Positions 1-12,550 of a DNA stretch of 64,000 nucleotides are shown here, piece after piece (position 1 is the first letter of the stretch; each line of letters starts with the position of its first letter). The stretch covers positions 1,116,001 through 1,180,000 of the forward strand of contig NZ_LS483250.1 of assembly GCF_900465055.1 (NCBI RefSeq). The letters run 5' to 3'. Position numbers and translations under genes: made by a program. The notes beneath the pieces are model-generated. The model was not told the origin of the DNA. It saw nothing but the letters and a program-made list of their open reading frames with translations, and ran no database searches. This DNA is from Moritella yayanosii. GTDB lineage: Bacteria > Pseudomonadota > Gammaproteobacteria > Enterobacterales > Moritellaceae.

Positions 1-114
1 CAACTTGACGAGTTTTAAATCTAATGGACGATATTATAGGGAAAATAACTAGAAAGCGCTGACTAAACCACTAAGCGCTATGAAGGAATAAAACTAAACA
101 TAAAGAGGTATTAA

Positions 115-648
115 TTACGTATTTTCATCGTCAACATCTTGATTACTATTAGTTAATAGCACTAACCAAAATCCTGTTGAAGTAAATATTGCATGCTTCC
201 ACCAAGACAATGACGCTTCATTTAAATGTGATAATTGCGAGGCGATACCCCAAAACAATGCCGAGCGTAGACGACCACTGGTGTATTTGTTAACTAACAA
301 TGTGGCAATCAACACTAAAGCGCGGCGTAATTGTGGACTCAACACTTTCACACCACAAACTTCATGCACGAAATGTTCACAGTTATTCTTCCACAAATGA
401 TAACGCTTTTTATCTGCTATCAATTGTTCCGCATTTTCGACAATATTCTCGGCCGATAAACTACCAGGCAAGAAACCATGATCGATAATATCTTTATCAT
501 CAGAAAAATCTTGTAGACTAACTAAACCACGACCAGAACGCGCTCTCGAATTTTCAAAAACCTGACCACACCCATCCGAGATGCCCACATGATAGTAAAG
601 TGGGAATTGTACACTGAGTAAATGTCCTTTAGGATATGGTGTCGTCAT
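115..648 (-). CDS. LRAT/NlpC-P60-like domain protein with C-terminal membrane segments
   Basis: This 177-residue protein carries the hallmarks of the lecithin:retinol acyltransferase (LRAT) branch of NlpC/P60 thiol enzymes. There is a YYHVGI motif with His20 near the N-terminus and an NCEHFV motif with Cys90 as the expected nucleophile. LRAT-type bacterial proteins are papain-like acyltransferases, hydrolases or peptidases whose substrates are mostly unknown. After the catalytic half there are one or two hydrophobic stretches (about residues 108-120 and 150-165), so it is probably membrane-tethered. It lies 47 bases downstream of the nitroreductase gene on the same strand and may be co-transcribed with it. 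The family call is good; the substrate is not known. Confidence 0.75.
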   Translation of the reverse strand: MTTPYPKGHLLSVQFPLYYHVGISDGCGQVFENSRARSGRGLVSLQDFSDDKDIIDHGFLPGSLSAENIVENAEQLIADKKRYHLWKNNCEHFVHEVCGVKVLSPQLRRALVLIATLLVNKYTSGRLRSALFWGIASQLSHLNEASLSWWKHAIFTSTGFWLVLLTNSNQDVDDENT

Positions 649-695
649 CTTATTTCCTCAGTTTTTATTGAATACTAATTCTACATTCAGTCGTG

Positions 696-1250
696 TTAAT
701 TATCCATACGAGTAACAAAACTGTCGGTATTAAGTTGGCGTATTTTTTTACACACTACTTCTGGTGTGCCTAAATATAAAAAACCCACAATTTCATCTTT
801 TTCTTCAAGCTCAAGCTTTTGTTTTATATGACTATCATAAGCAAACCAACCTGTTCGCCAAATACCATTAAAACCTTGTGCTTGCGCTGCCATTTGCATT
901 GCCATTACCACACAACCTGCAGACATTAGCTGTTCAGACTCAGGGATCTTGGGGTGATCTTCAATTCTAGCAATAATAGTAATAATTTGCGGTGCTCGAA
1001 ACGGTGCATTCGCGGCCTTTAATACATCTTTCTCTGTTTTCCCAAGGATAAATGCCGCATCTTGAAAATAACGTGATAATGTTTTTAAACCTTCACCTTC
1101 GATGATAATAAAACGCCAAGGGCTTAATCCACCATGATCAGGTGCCCGTAATCCAGCATGAATAATATTATCTAATGCTTCACCGCTGGGGGCGGGTGCG
1201 ATAAGCTGATTACAAGAATGGCGATTTATTAATAGGTCAATTGCGTCCAT
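696..1250 (-). CDS. ydjA: nitroreductase family protein, YdjA-like
   Basis: The 184-residue protein is a compact FMN-dependent nitroreductase of the YdjA type. It starts with an INRHSCNQL segment, the usual RxS FMN-binding start of the family, and continues with LRAPDHGGLSPWRFIII, which matches the flavin-contacting stretch of YdjA. The length matches E. coli YdjA (183 residues). The family reduces nitro compounds or quinones with NAD(P)H; the physiological substrate is unknown. In E. coli ydjA is next to sppA and ansA, and here sppA-ansA lie a little further right with fadH in between, which supports the assignment. Confidence 0.85.
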   Translation of the reverse strand: MDAIDLLINRHSCNQLIAPAPSGEALDNIIHAGLRAPDHGGLSPWRFIIIEGEGLKTLSRYFQDAAFILGKTEKDVLKAANAPFRAPQIITIIARIEDHPKIPESEQLMSAGCVVMAMQMAAQAQGFNGIWRTGWFAYDSHIKQKLELEEKDEIVGFLYLGTPEVVCKKIRQLNTDSFVTRMDN

Positions 1251-1332
1251 TATTTACTACTTCGAACAATGAGTGATAGCTAAAGTATTCAATGTAGGTG
1301 ATAAAATATCAAGTGATTAATTTATTAAGATC

Positions 1333-1364
1333 AAAAAAGCCCATACATGATATGGGCTTTTTTA
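1333..1364 (-). terminator. rho-independent terminator of fadH
   Basis: AAAAAAGCCCATA and TATGGGCTTTTTT form a strong stem around a CATGA loop. It lies downstream of fadH and upstream of the nitroreductase gene, and has a T-run in either direction. Confidence 0.85.
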
Positions 1365-1434
1365 CATAATAATAGTCGCAATAATAGTAACTTTTATTGT
1401 CTTGTATTGGTATTAAACGAGTATTAACTTCGCG

Positions 1435-3880
<2,446 letters not shown>

Positions 3881-5743
3881 ATGAGAAAATTATTCTCACT
3901 ACTCGGATTCATTCTTTCAAAAATAGGCCGTTCGATTACATTCACTCGTAATTTAATCTTGAACCTGTTTTTCATTTCTTTTATAGCAATTATTATTATT
4001 GCTTTGCAGCAGCAAAAAGAAACGCCTGTCACATTCGCAGACAACACCGCGTTGATTCTTAACTTAAACGGCGTCTTAGTTGATCAGCCTAAATTAGTTG
4101 ATCCATTCGACCAAGTGATTGGTGAGCTAGTTGACGCTAACAATATCGTCCATGAAATTGCGATTTCAGACGTCGTTAACGTCATTATCAGCGCAAAATC
4201 GGATGATGCCATTAGCGCGCTTATCTTAGATCTCGCCCAGCTAAAACCGGCAAGTTTGACTAAATTAACGGATATTGCGGATGCATTAGTTGAATTCAAA
4301 AAAAGTAACAAACCAATTTATGCTTACGGTGATTACTTTAGCCAAGAGCAATACTTACTGGCTTCATTTGCTGATGAGATTCTATTAAACCCTGCAGGCG
4401 GCGTTTTACTGCAAGGCTACGGTAGCTACAGTCTTTATTTCAAAGATGCCATTGATAAGCTAAACCTGTCTTCGCATGTATTCCGTGTGGGTACTTATAA
4501 GTCATTTGTTGAACCCTTTACCCGTAGTAACATGTCGCCAGAAAGCAAAGAAGCCAAATTAAACTGGTTAAACCAACTTTGGGATACCTACACCAGTATT
4601 GTTGCTAACAACCGGTTAATTAACGCTGACGACGTCGCGCCTAAAGCGGATGTATTTATTAAGCAACTGCAATCAGTCAATGGCAACATTGCGCAATATG
4701 CTTTAAAACAAAAACTGGTAGACAAGTTATTAACGCGTGAACAAATCACTGAATACCTGGCTACCAAGCTCAACGGCAAATCAGATTCATTTGCAAAAAT
4801 TGAATTCTTAGATTACCTTGCCCAGCAGCCCACCCGGTTTGAACAGCAAGGTTTTGCTAGCAAGCCTGGTGTCGGCATCATTTTCGCCAATGGTCAGATC
4901 CTGGATGGTAACCAACCTCCTGGTGCGATTGGCGGTAAATCTCTGACTAAGCTGTTACTACGAGCTAAAGACGATGAACAAATCAAAGCCTTAGTTTTAC
5001 GCATCGATAGTCCAGGTGGTAGCGCGTTTGCCTCAGAGCAAATCCGAACGGCATTATTAGAACTCAAAAAATCGGGTAAACCCGTCATTGTGTCAATGGG
5101 CAGCGTCGCCGCATCCGGTGGTTATTGGATAGCCTCTGCTGCTGATGAAATTTGGGCGAAACCAACCACAATCACAGGTTCAATTGGTATCTTTGGTCTA
5201 TTTGCTACCACAGAAAAACTACTCGCTAAAATGGGTATTTACAGTGATGGTGTCGGGACCACTGATTTCACAGGACTGTCTGTTAATCGAGAACTACCCG
5301 AGTACATGGCAACCATCATTCAAATGACGGTTGAAAATGGCTATAGCAACTTCTTAGCTGTCGTTGCCGAAGGTCGAGGCATGACAATAGAAGAAGTGGA
5401 TAAGATTGCGCAAGGCCGTGTTTGGACTGGTCGCGATGCGCTTAACCTGGGCCTTATTGATAACCTTGGTAACCTTGATGATGCGATTGCTTCTGCCGCA
5501 GCAAAAGTAGATGTTTCAAGTGACTCATTAATTTTGATTCAAACGCCCCGTAGTGAGCGCGATAGATTACTGTCAATGTTCACTCAATCGGTTGCAATGC
5601 AAGTACTAACCGAGCTCAACATCAGCCCGAATGGTAATGTGGCGACTTGGTTAGCAACAATAAGCCAGCAAGCGGCACAACTAAATAACTACTCAGATCC
5701 GCAAGGGCTGTATGTAGAATGTTTGGTCTGTGACATTAGATAA
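3881..5743 (+). CDS. sppA: signal peptide peptidase SppA, 67-kDa type (protease IV)
   Basis: The 620-residue protein is a full-length, tandem-domain SppA that degrades cleaved signal peptides at the inner membrane. A transmembrane helix lies at about residues 25-45 (LFFISFIAIIIIAL). The N-terminal S49 domain carries the general base Lys207 in VGTYKSFVEP, and the C-terminal S49 domain carries the nucleophile Ser412 in SVAASGGYW, equivalent to E. coli Lys209 and Ser409. The protein matches the usual length of about 618. An AGGAA-type ribosome site precedes the ATG. It is followed by ansA in the same direction, the same gene order as in E. coli. Confidence 0.95.
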   Translation: MRKLFSLLGFILSKIGRSITFTRNLILNLFFISFIAIIIIALQQQKETPVTFADNTALILNLNGVLVDQPKLVDPFDQVIGELVDANNIVHEIAISDVVNVIISAKSDDAISALILDLAQLKPASLTKLTDIADALVEFKKSNKPIYAYGDYFSQEQYLLASFADEILLNPAGGVLLQGYGSYSLYFKDAIDKLNLSSHVFRVGTYKSFVEPFTRSNMSPESKEAKLNWLNQLWDTYTSIVANNRLINADDVAPKADVFIKQLQSVNGNIAQYALKQKLVDKLLTREQITEYLATKLNGKSDSFAKIEFLDYLAQQPTRFEQQGFASKPGVGIIFANGQILDGNQPPGAIGGKSLTKLLLRAKDDEQIKALVLRIDSPGGSAFASEQIRTALLELKKSGKPVIVSMGSVAASGGYWIASAADEIWAKPTTITGSIGIFGLFATTEKLLAKMGIYSDGVGTTDFTGLSVNRELPEYMATIIQMTVENGYSNFLAVVAEGRGMTIEEVDKIAQGRVWTGRDALNLGLIDNLGNLDDAIASAAAKVDVSSDSLILIQTPRSERDRLLSMFTQSVAMQVLTELNISPNGNVATWLATISQQAAQLNNYSDPQGLYVECLVCDIR

Positions 5744-5773
5744 TTAAGTCACCAAGTTTAATCAGTCTTCTAA

Positions 5774-5806
5774 TTGAGCGGTAAACACATCAATTTACCG
5801 CTCAAT
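5774..5806 (+). terminator. hairpin after sppA
   Basis: TTGAGCGGTAAA and TTTACCGCTCAA are perfect 12-base arms around a short loop, 30 bases after the sppA stop. The T-run behind it is weak, so termination may be partial. Confidence 0.55.
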
Positions 5807-5928
5807 TCAAATTTCTGTTTTAATAACCCTATTTTATTGCAGTTTTATTAAGCAATCTAGTATCAAGCTATTCCATTAATCGATTTCAGCACTATAATCC
5901 TCCTTAAAAACGCACAGGAAATTTATTA

Positions 5929-6939
5929 ATGGCTAAGAAATCAATCTACATCGCATATACTGGTGGCACGATCGGAATGCAACATTCAGAGCACGGTTAT
6001 GTACCGATGGAAGGATTCATGACGGATTGCTTAGCGCGTCTACCCGAATTCCACCGTGAAGAAATGCCTGATTTCACCCTCCACGAATACTCGCCGTTAA
6101 TCGACTCTTCTAACATGTCACCTTCTGATTGGCAGCAGATCGCAGAAGATATCCAAAGCAATTATGACAACTACGATGGCTTTGTGATCTTACATGGTAC
6201 TGATACCATGGCGTACACAGCATCAGCATTATCATTTATGTTAGAAGACCTTGGTAAACCCGTTATTGTGACCGGTTCACAGATCCCACTTGCTGAGATC
6301 CGCTCAGATGGCCAAAGCAACTTACTGAACTCGCTTTACCTTGCGGCTAACTATCCTGTACACGAAGTCTGCTTATTCTTTAATAATCAGCTATTACGTG
6401 GCAACAGAACCACCAAAGTGCATGCCGATGGTTTTAGCGCATTTGCGACACCAAACTGCGAAACACTATTAAACGTGGGTATTAACATTGAAGTCATGTT
6501 AGGTGATGTAAAACCTATTACTGAAAAAACACTGACCGTGAGTAACATTACACCACAGCCCATTGCGATCGTGACACTTTACCCAGGTATTTCAACAGAA
6601 GTTATCTTCAACATTCTATTACAACCAGTTAAAGCGTTAATCTTGCTAAGTTTTGGCGTAGGTAATGCCCCGCAAAGTGAAGAGCTATTGAATGCGCTTG
6701 AAGCCGCTAACCAGCGTGGTATCGTGGTGGTCAATCTTACTCAGTGCATTAAAGGTAAAGTTAACATGGGCGGTTATGCGACAGGCGATGCCCTCGCGCA
6801 AGTTGGTGTTATCTCGGGTTATGATATGACGACAGAAGCCGCATTAACTAAGTTGCATTATCTCATCAGTAAAGAACTACCAAGCGAAGAAATAAAAATA
6901 CTAATGCAACAAAATATTCGTGGTGAGTTAAGCCATTAA
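5929..6939 (+). CDS. ansA: cytoplasmic L-asparaginase I
   Basis: The 336-residue protein is a type I (cytoplasmic) asparaginase that hydrolyses L-asparagine to aspartate and ammonia. The first catalytic threonine lies in IAYTGGTIGM near the N-terminus and the second in LHGTDTMAYTAS. The absence of a signal peptide distinguishes it from periplasmic AnsB, and the length matches E. coli AnsA (338). It follows sppA by 185 bases in the same direction, with a hairpin in between, and is followed by a strong terminator. An AGGAAAT ribosome site precedes the ATG. Confidence 0.95.
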   Translation: MAKKSIYIAYTGGTIGMQHSEHGYVPMEGFMTDCLARLPEFHREEMPDFTLHEYSPLIDSSNMSPSDWQQIAEDIQSNYDNYDGFVILHGTDTMAYTASALSFMLEDLGKPVIVTGSQIPLAEIRSDGQSNLLNSLYLAANYPVHEVCLFFNNQLLRGNRTTKVHADGFSAFATPNCETLLNVGINIEVMLGDVKPITEKTLTVSNITPQPIAIVTLYPGISTEVIFNILLQPVKALILLSFGVGNAPQSEELLNALEAANQRGIVVVNLTQCIKGKVNMGGYATGDALAQVGVISGYDMTTEAALTKLHYLISKELPSEEIKILMQQNIRGELSH

Positions 6940-6966
6940 ACTTTAGGTAAATCTTACAAATACAAC

Positions 6967-7003
6967 AACGGGAAAGACAGCGATTGTCTTTCCCGTTTTT
7001 TTA
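6967..7003 (+). terminator. rho-independent terminator of ansA
   Basis: AACGGGAAAGACA and TGTCTTTCCCGTT form a long GC-rich stem followed by a run of T. Confidence 0.9.
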
Positions 7004-7052
7004 TCGTTACATTATCACTGTGGGCAAGGCCTTATAAACTAATCCACTATCA

Positions 7053-8291
7053 CTAAGCTACAACCGCATCACTTGCATTCGCTGTTTTATGCTTCGTTAA
7101 TACATAGCCAGCCATAATCACTAAACCTTGGAACAACATCACAGCAGTCACGGTATAAAGGCCATATTCAGAGAATGCAGAGACGATACTACTTGCTAAG
7201 AAACAAAACATCGTCTGTAAGAAATTAAGTAAACCTGCTGCAGTTGCACTGCAATTTTTAAAGTCAGCAAGTGCAGCATTAATCACCAATGGATAAATCG
7301 CACCATTAGCCACCGCTAAGAAACAGAATGGGATCAGAATAGGCCAAATAGTGGTTGGTGATGTCGCAAACGCAATCACCAACATAGTCACCACTGTGGT
7401 GATAAACAAGGTAATTAACCAAGGCAATAATTGCTTCGCACTAAAGCGTGTTAACAGACTACGACAACCATAACCACCAACAAGAAAAGCGACTGTCTGC
7501 GGCAGGTAACTCAGACCAATATCCGCACCTGAATACCCCATGGCAATCATAATGAATGGTGAACCGGTTAGATAGGCGAAAAATGCAGCGGAACAAGCCG
7601 CAAATATCAACATGTTACCCATGAATATTTTTGATTTAATGATCTGCTTATAATCACGTGCCAATTGCGTCAATATTTTTTCTTGTTTTTTATCCAGTGG
7701 TGCACTTTCTTGTTGCCGACTTGTTGCAAAAACCAACGCTAAGCCAATCACCACCAATACCACAAAAATACTGCGCCAGCCGAAGACCTCTTCAAGGCCA
7801 GCACCCAATAATGGTGCTAACGCTGGAGACAAAGCCACTAATGGCATAATAGTCGCAAAAATACGCTCTGACGCTTTACCTTGATAACGGTCGATAACAA
7901 CCGCTTGCCAAATAACGGTACCGCAACACGCGCCTAACGCTTGGCCGAACCGAGCGAATAAAAACAGCTCAATACTGTTAGACACTGAGATCACAACCGT
8001 TGATAGCACAAAGATAGCCATGCCCACGAACAGTATCTTCTTGCGACCGATACGGTCAGATAATGGGCCATAGACTAACTGACCGAGTGCCATACCTAAT
8101 AAAAAGATACTCAATGACAAGCTAATCAATGTTTGTGACGTACCAAACTCAGCGCGGATGGTTTCAAATGCAGGTAAATACATATCAGTGGCAAGAAAGC
8201 CCAGCATACTTAATCCAGAAAACCAGATCATAGTACTCATAGAGGCGTGCTTTGGGTTATTGATGGTGGTATTGCTTTGAATATTGTTCAT
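7053..8291 (-). CDS. punC: MFS efflux transporter, Bcr/CflA type, PunC-like
   Basis: The 412-residue protein has about 12 transmembrane helices and the DHA1-type motif A GPLSDRIGRKK between helices 2 and 3. It belongs to the Bcr/CflA branch. The divergently transcribed neighbour is a close relative of E. coli PunR (YdhB), and in E. coli PunR activates punC (ydhC), which encodes a purine-nucleoside transporter. The gene pair therefore supports PunC rather than a generic drug exporter. The shared intergenic region is about 100 bases. Function is inferred from family and pairing, not from substrate-specific residues. Confidence 0.8.
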   Translation of the reverse strand: MNNIQSNTTINNPKHASMSTMIWFSGLSMLGFLATDMYLPAFETIRAEFGTSQTLISLSLSIFLLGMALGQLVYGPLSDRIGRKKILFVGMAIFVLSTVVISVSNSIELFLFARFGQALGACCGTVIWQAVVIDRYQGKASERIFATIMPLVALSPALAPLLGAGLEEVFGWRSIFVVLVVIGLALVFATSRQQESAPLDKKQEKILTQLARDYKQIIKSKIFMGNMLIFAACSAAFFAYLTGSPFIMIAMGYSGADIGLSYLPQTVAFLVGGYGCRSLLTRFSAKQLLPWLITLFITTVVTMLVIAFATSPTTIWPILIPFCFLAVANGAIYPLVINAALADFKNCSATAAGLLNFLQTMFCFLASSIVSAFSEYGLYTVTAVMLFQGLVIMAGYVLTKHKTANASDAVVA

Positions 8292-8399
8292 TGCTTAAAC
8301 TATATAATATTAATGATGATGATAATGACAGTTTAATACTGGCGATTCCGTTTGAGAAACGCTAATATTTCACTATTGCTTTCAAAAAAATTGATGTGT

Positions 8400-9302
8400 A
8401 TGTTTTCCCAACAAGATCTGCAAGTTATCGACGCTGTTGCACGACGCGGAAGTTTCACCGCTGCGGCCGATGAATTATGTAAAGTACCCAGCGCAATTAG
8501 CTATACGGTACGAAATATTGAAGAACGGTTAGCCGTTAATTTATTCATTCGTCTACATCGCAAGGTGAAGCTAACGCCTGCTGGCGAATACTTTGTCATT
8601 GAATCACGTAAATTACTCAAGCAAATGGCGCACATGACGTTTCAAACCCAACGTGTGGCGAATGGTTGGAACCAAAGTGTGTCCTTGGCTTTAGATAATG
8701 TCGTGCACGAAGGTCGAATCAATACCATGGTTGGCGACTTTTACAACGCATTTCCGGATGTAGAGCTTTTGCTAACAATGGAAGTATATAACGGCGTCTG
8801 GGACGCATTGGTTGATTCACGTGCTGACATCGCCATTGGTGCGACAGCCACCATTCCAGTGAGTGGTGGCTTTGATTACCGCGGTATGGGTAAACTTAAA
8901 TGGACATTTGTGATCAGCCCCAATCACCCTCTAGCACAAGCACAACAACCCATCAGTAATGCCGAACTGGCTAAATATCCGGTTATTTGTTTAGACGATA
9001 CCGCACGCAAATTACCCAAACGCACGACGTGGTTACTTGAGAATCAACGTCGCCTGGTCGTTCCAAACTGGCACAGTGCAACCCAACTACTCAAAGGGGG
9101 ATTAGGCATTGCTATCATGCCCGCCCACATGGCGAATAAACTATTAATGACAGGTGAACTAATCGAAAAAGAACTTATCACCACCTTACCCGTGAGTGAT
9201 TGTTGTTTAGCTTGGAATACCAAGCGCATGAGCCCCGCAGTTCAATGGTTGCTGGATTATTTAGGGGATAGTGACCAATTACATCAACAATGGTTAGAAT
9301 AA
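8400..9302 (+). CDS. punR: LysR-type regulator, PunR-like
   Basis: This LysR-family regulator is about 300 residues. Its helix-turn-helix segment GSFTAAADELCKVPSAISY and the following YTVRNIEERLAV closely track E. coli PunR, as does the effector domain (VYNGVWDALVDSRADIAIGA). The C-terminal MSPAVQWLLDYLGDS also matches. Start choice: an in-frame TTG at 8352 and an ATG at 8394 are possible, but ATG 8400 (MFSQQ) aligns with the PunR start. It is divergent from the punC-like gene and probably controls it in response to purine nucleosides, as shown for E. coli. Confidence 0.85.
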   Translation: MFSQQDLQVIDAVARRGSFTAAADELCKVPSAISYTVRNIEERLAVNLFIRLHRKVKLTPAGEYFVIESRKLLKQMAHMTFQTQRVANGWNQSVSLALDNVVHEGRINTMVGDFYNAFPDVELLLTMEVYNGVWDALVDSRADIAIGATATIPVSGGFDYRGMGKLKWTFVISPNHPLAQAQQPISNAELAKYPVICLDDTARKLPKRTTWLLENQRRLVVPNWHSATQLLKGGLGIAIMPAHMANKLLMTGELIEKELITTLPVSDCCLAWNTKRMSPAVQWLLDYLGDSDQLHQQWLE

Positions 9303-9374
9303 TAACTGTTATGCTTGCCGTTGATATTCTATAATTAAGTTTATTGATTGTATTTAAAAGGATTTACATTTCCA

Positions 9375-12300
9375 ATGGCTACTTCATTTTCAAACTTTCG
9401 TCAACGCTTTACACGTGCGCCGCGCTATCAGCGCATCTGTAGTTATGCACTCATTGCTTATCTGATTTATGCCTTACTGTTAGGGTTGCTTGTCCCTTAT
9501 CTAACGAAAAGTATTGTCCCAGAGAAAGTAAGTGCATTACTTGGTCGTCCAGTACTCATTGAAGATGTAACCATTAATCCATTTACTCTTACGTTTGAAG
9601 TTAAAGGCTTTGAAATTCAAACACAGGAACAACAAGATTTCGTTGGCATTGGGCGGTTAACGCTACAAGTTAATCTATGGAAGAGTTTATTCAATGGCAG
9701 TATTAATCTTGAAACGATAGAAATTGACCAAGCCTTTGCCAATATTGAAAAATTCAATGATAATCAATTCAACTTTTCAGATATTCAAGAATACATGGCC
9801 GCACAAACCACGCCAGCAGAAACACCAGAACCGGGCGCGGAAGAAAGCAACGACGCTAGCGGATTGCCACACATTCAAATTGCTAATATCGGTATCACCA
9901 ATTCGGCATTCAACTTTAAAGACCAGCCGAGCGGTGCGGTATTGAATTACCCTGCGATCAACATTGGGCTAACCAAGTTTAATAGCCTTGCCATGCTGGT
10001 GAATCCAAAACAAGCGAATGCGCCGACACCAACTTACAACCGCTTCAATTTAAGTATTGAAGGTGCTGACGAAAGTGCAGTAACAACCACAGGGCGATTC
10101 CAGTTAACGCCGTTGGAAGCACAAGGTAGTCTGGCACTTAAACACATTAAACTAATGACATTCTGGCCATTTATTGCCAAACAAATCACGGCCAAGTTAG
10201 AGTCTGGCGTTGTCGATTACACCACTAATTACCGCTTTATTGGTGATACAACCCCAGCTGAAAATACCACAACGCCACAATTCATCACTGACTCGGGTGA
10301 ATTTGCGTTACGCTCACTGATATTAACCTCGGCAGATAACGAACTTATCAACCTCCCCTTATTCACCGCGTCTGGCATAGCGCTAGATTTACAACAGCAA
10401 CTGGTGGCGATAGATAATATCAGTACTGACGGCATGCAACTCCATGCCAGCGTGCATCAAGGCGAGGTCGATTTAGCCACGTTATTAACGCCAACATCAT
10501 TAACTGATAAGCAGCCACCTAGCGCAGTTGTTGCGCCAACTGTCACTGAAAAATACAGCGCCGATGCACAGGTATGGGTAATTAACCTTGGCGAATTTAA
10601 TCTAACCAATTATGATATCAACATCGTCGAATCGTGGATAACGAAAGCAACAAAATGGCGCATCTCACCACTAAACTTCAGCACCAAAGCAATATCGAGC
10701 AGCTATAATGCGCCTATCGACTATGAACTTGCGCTGAGTATTAATGATAACGGTAGTTTTGCTTCACAGGGTAGCATCGACATTAAACAGCAATCCATTA
10801 CCGCGCACATCAGTCTAGAAAAACTAAATTTAACTCAATTTCAGCCTTATATCACCCCTTACCTGAATATCATTTTGAACAGTGGCTATTTCACCACCAA
10901 AGGGGACTTTTATGCTGATAGCAAAGGTACCACGCGTTTCAACGGTGAAGTGCAAATCGAAAAACTGGTTATTAATGACAAAAAACTCAATAAATCACTG
11001 CTTAAATGGCAAGATTTTACCATCAACAATATTGCGTTTGATCAACAAGCCAATAGTTTACTCATCGATCACATCCAATTGATCCGACCTTATGCGCAAA
11101 TTATCGTCGCAGCAGACAAAAGTTCGAACATATCTAACTTAGTGATAGAGCAGAAGTTAGCGGATAAAACGTCAAAGGTAACGGCTACAGCAGCCGTAAA
11201 ATCCGCCACTGCCACGGAAAATACAATGCTAATTGAAATAAACAAGTTCACCCTAACCGGCGGCAAGATCGACTATACCGATAACGTGCTTACACCTAGT
11301 TTTTCAGCTGTCATCGACAATATAGAAGGCCATGTCGGTAAACTATCTTCGACAACAACCAAAAATGCAGAACTTGATATCAAAGCTGTCGTCAATAAAT
11401 ACGCCCCTATGACCTTAAAAGGTGTGGTTAACCCATTAATCCCAGAACCTTTTATTGATGTCGAATTTGTATTTAATAACTTTGAATTACCATCCATGAC
11501 GCCCTACACTGGCACCTATGCGGGATTAGATATTGATGAAGGTCAGCTTTCGCTTGCGCTTAAATACAAGCTAGAAAAAAATCACTTAGAAGGCAGTAAC
11601 CATATTTTTATTGACCAACTGGATATGAATAATACCAAAGACAGTGACGCTGGCAGTTTTCTGCCCATTACCCTCGCTATTCCACTGCTAAAAGATAGCC
11701 GTGGTGCAATTGACTTAGGGGTTAACGTGTCAGGTGATCTTAACGATCCAAGTTTTAATGTCGGTGAAATTGTACTCAAAACATTAAGCAACATTATTCT
11801 TAAAGCAGTAACATCACCATTTACATTATTAGCAAGCCTTGTTGATAGCACCGAAGATTTAGACAAAGTCAGTTTCGCTAATGGTTCCACTACACTCGCG
11901 CAAGTAGAGCAGAGTAAACTAGATTCATTAGCCAAAGCGTTAGCACAACGTCCTGAAATAAAACTGAACATCAAAGGCAGTTATGATGCAAACGCGGATA
12001 AAAAAGCGCTACAAAATAGCGCATTAAATAGCAAACTGAGTCAATCAACAGGCCGTATCATTGAACAAAGTACCAACGCAGCAGACTTACCGGTATCGGC
12101 AGGTATGACCAATGCGCTGATTGCCTTATACGAATTAGAAACCAAAGGTAAAGCGGATGCATTACGTAATGCCATTGCGACCCAACAACCCGCACTCGCC
12201 GAACCTGAATTGGAACAAGTTTGGCTTCGCAGTTTATATACAGAAAGCAGAAAGGTTCAAGTCGTTACTGAACAGCAATTAAGAGGACTCGCAAAATCTC

Positions 12301-12431
12301 GTGCAAATACCATTAAGTCACATTTACGTGAAGTCAGTAAAGTGGATGCGGGTCGTATTTTTGTGCTCAGTCATCAAAGCAATGTGCCATCAACAAGTAC
12401 CGAAACAACCCTGACACTGGTTGTAAAGTAA
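9375..12431 (+). CDS. DUF748 domain envelope protein (AsmA-like)
   Basis: The product is about 1018 residues. It has one N-terminal transmembrane helix (ICSYALIAYLIYALLLGLL) and then a very long, beta-rich periplasmic part. The segment LGRPVLIEDVTINPFTLTFE and the later repeats are typical of DUF748, a family related to AsmA proteins. The C-terminal part (KLDSLAKALAQRPEIKLNIKG) resembles the OmpA-like end seen in many DUF748 members. The role is probably in the envelope, but no activity can be given. Start choice: an upstream TTG at 9348 is in frame, but ATG 9375 has AAAAGGA 12 bases ahead of it. Confidence 0.8.
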   Translation: MATSFSNFRQRFTRAPRYQRICSYALIAYLIYALLLGLLVPYLTKSIVPEKVSALLGRPVLIEDVTINPFTLTFEVKGFEIQTQEQQDFVGIGRLTLQVNLWKSLFNGSINLETIEIDQAFANIEKFNDNQFNFSDIQEYMAAQTTPAETPEPGAEESNDASGLPHIQIANIGITNSAFNFKDQPSGAVLNYPAINIGLTKFNSLAMLVNPKQANAPTPTYNRFNLSIEGADESAVTTTGRFQLTPLEAQGSLALKHIKLMTFWPFIAKQITAKLESGVVDYTTNYRFIGDTTPAENTTTPQFITDSGEFALRSLILTSADNELINLPLFTASGIALDLQQQLVAIDNISTDGMQLHASVHQGEVDLATLLTPTSLTDKQPPSAVVAPTVTEKYSADAQVWVINLGEFNLTNYDINIVESWITKATKWRISPLNFSTKAISSSYNAPIDYELALSINDNGSFASQGSIDIKQQSITAHISLEKLNLTQFQPYITPYLNIILNSGYFTTKGDFYADSKGTTRFNGEVQIEKLVINDKKLNKSLLKWQDFTINNIAFDQQANSLLIDHIQLIRPYAQIIVAADKSSNISNLVIEQKLADKTSKVTATAAVKSATATENTMLIEINKFTLTGGKIDYTDNVLTPSFSAVIDNIEGHVGKLSSTTTKNAELDIKAVVNKYAPMTLKGVVNPLIPEPFIDVEFVFNNFELPSMTPYTGTYAGLDIDEGQLSLALKYKLEKNHLEGSNHIFIDQLDMNNTKDSDAGSFLPITLAIPLLKDSRGAIDLGVNVSGDLNDPSFNVGEIVLKTLSNIILKAVTSPFTLLASLVDSTEDLDKVSFANGSTTLAQVEQSKLDSLAKALAQRPEIKLNIKGSYDANADKKALQNSALNSKLSQSTGRIIEQSTNAADLPVSAGMTNALIALYELETKGKADALRNAIATQQPALAEPELEQVWLRSLYTESRKVQVVTEQQLRGLAKSRANTIKSHLREVSKVDAGRIFVLSHQSNVPSTSTETTLTLVVK

Positions 12432-12550
12432 GCCAGAAAAATCGCCTCATTGAATTATACACCCAGTCAATGAGGCCGATTATGCGGCAGGCCAAAATAT
12501 CAATGAGCTAGTAACGAGCATGAATGCTGTCGTCCTTATCCCCAAGCACT

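Noticed and set aside
12443-12475. Terminator after the DUF748 gene
   Set aside because: CCTCATTGA and TCAATGAGG pair well but the loop is long for the stem and no T-run follows.
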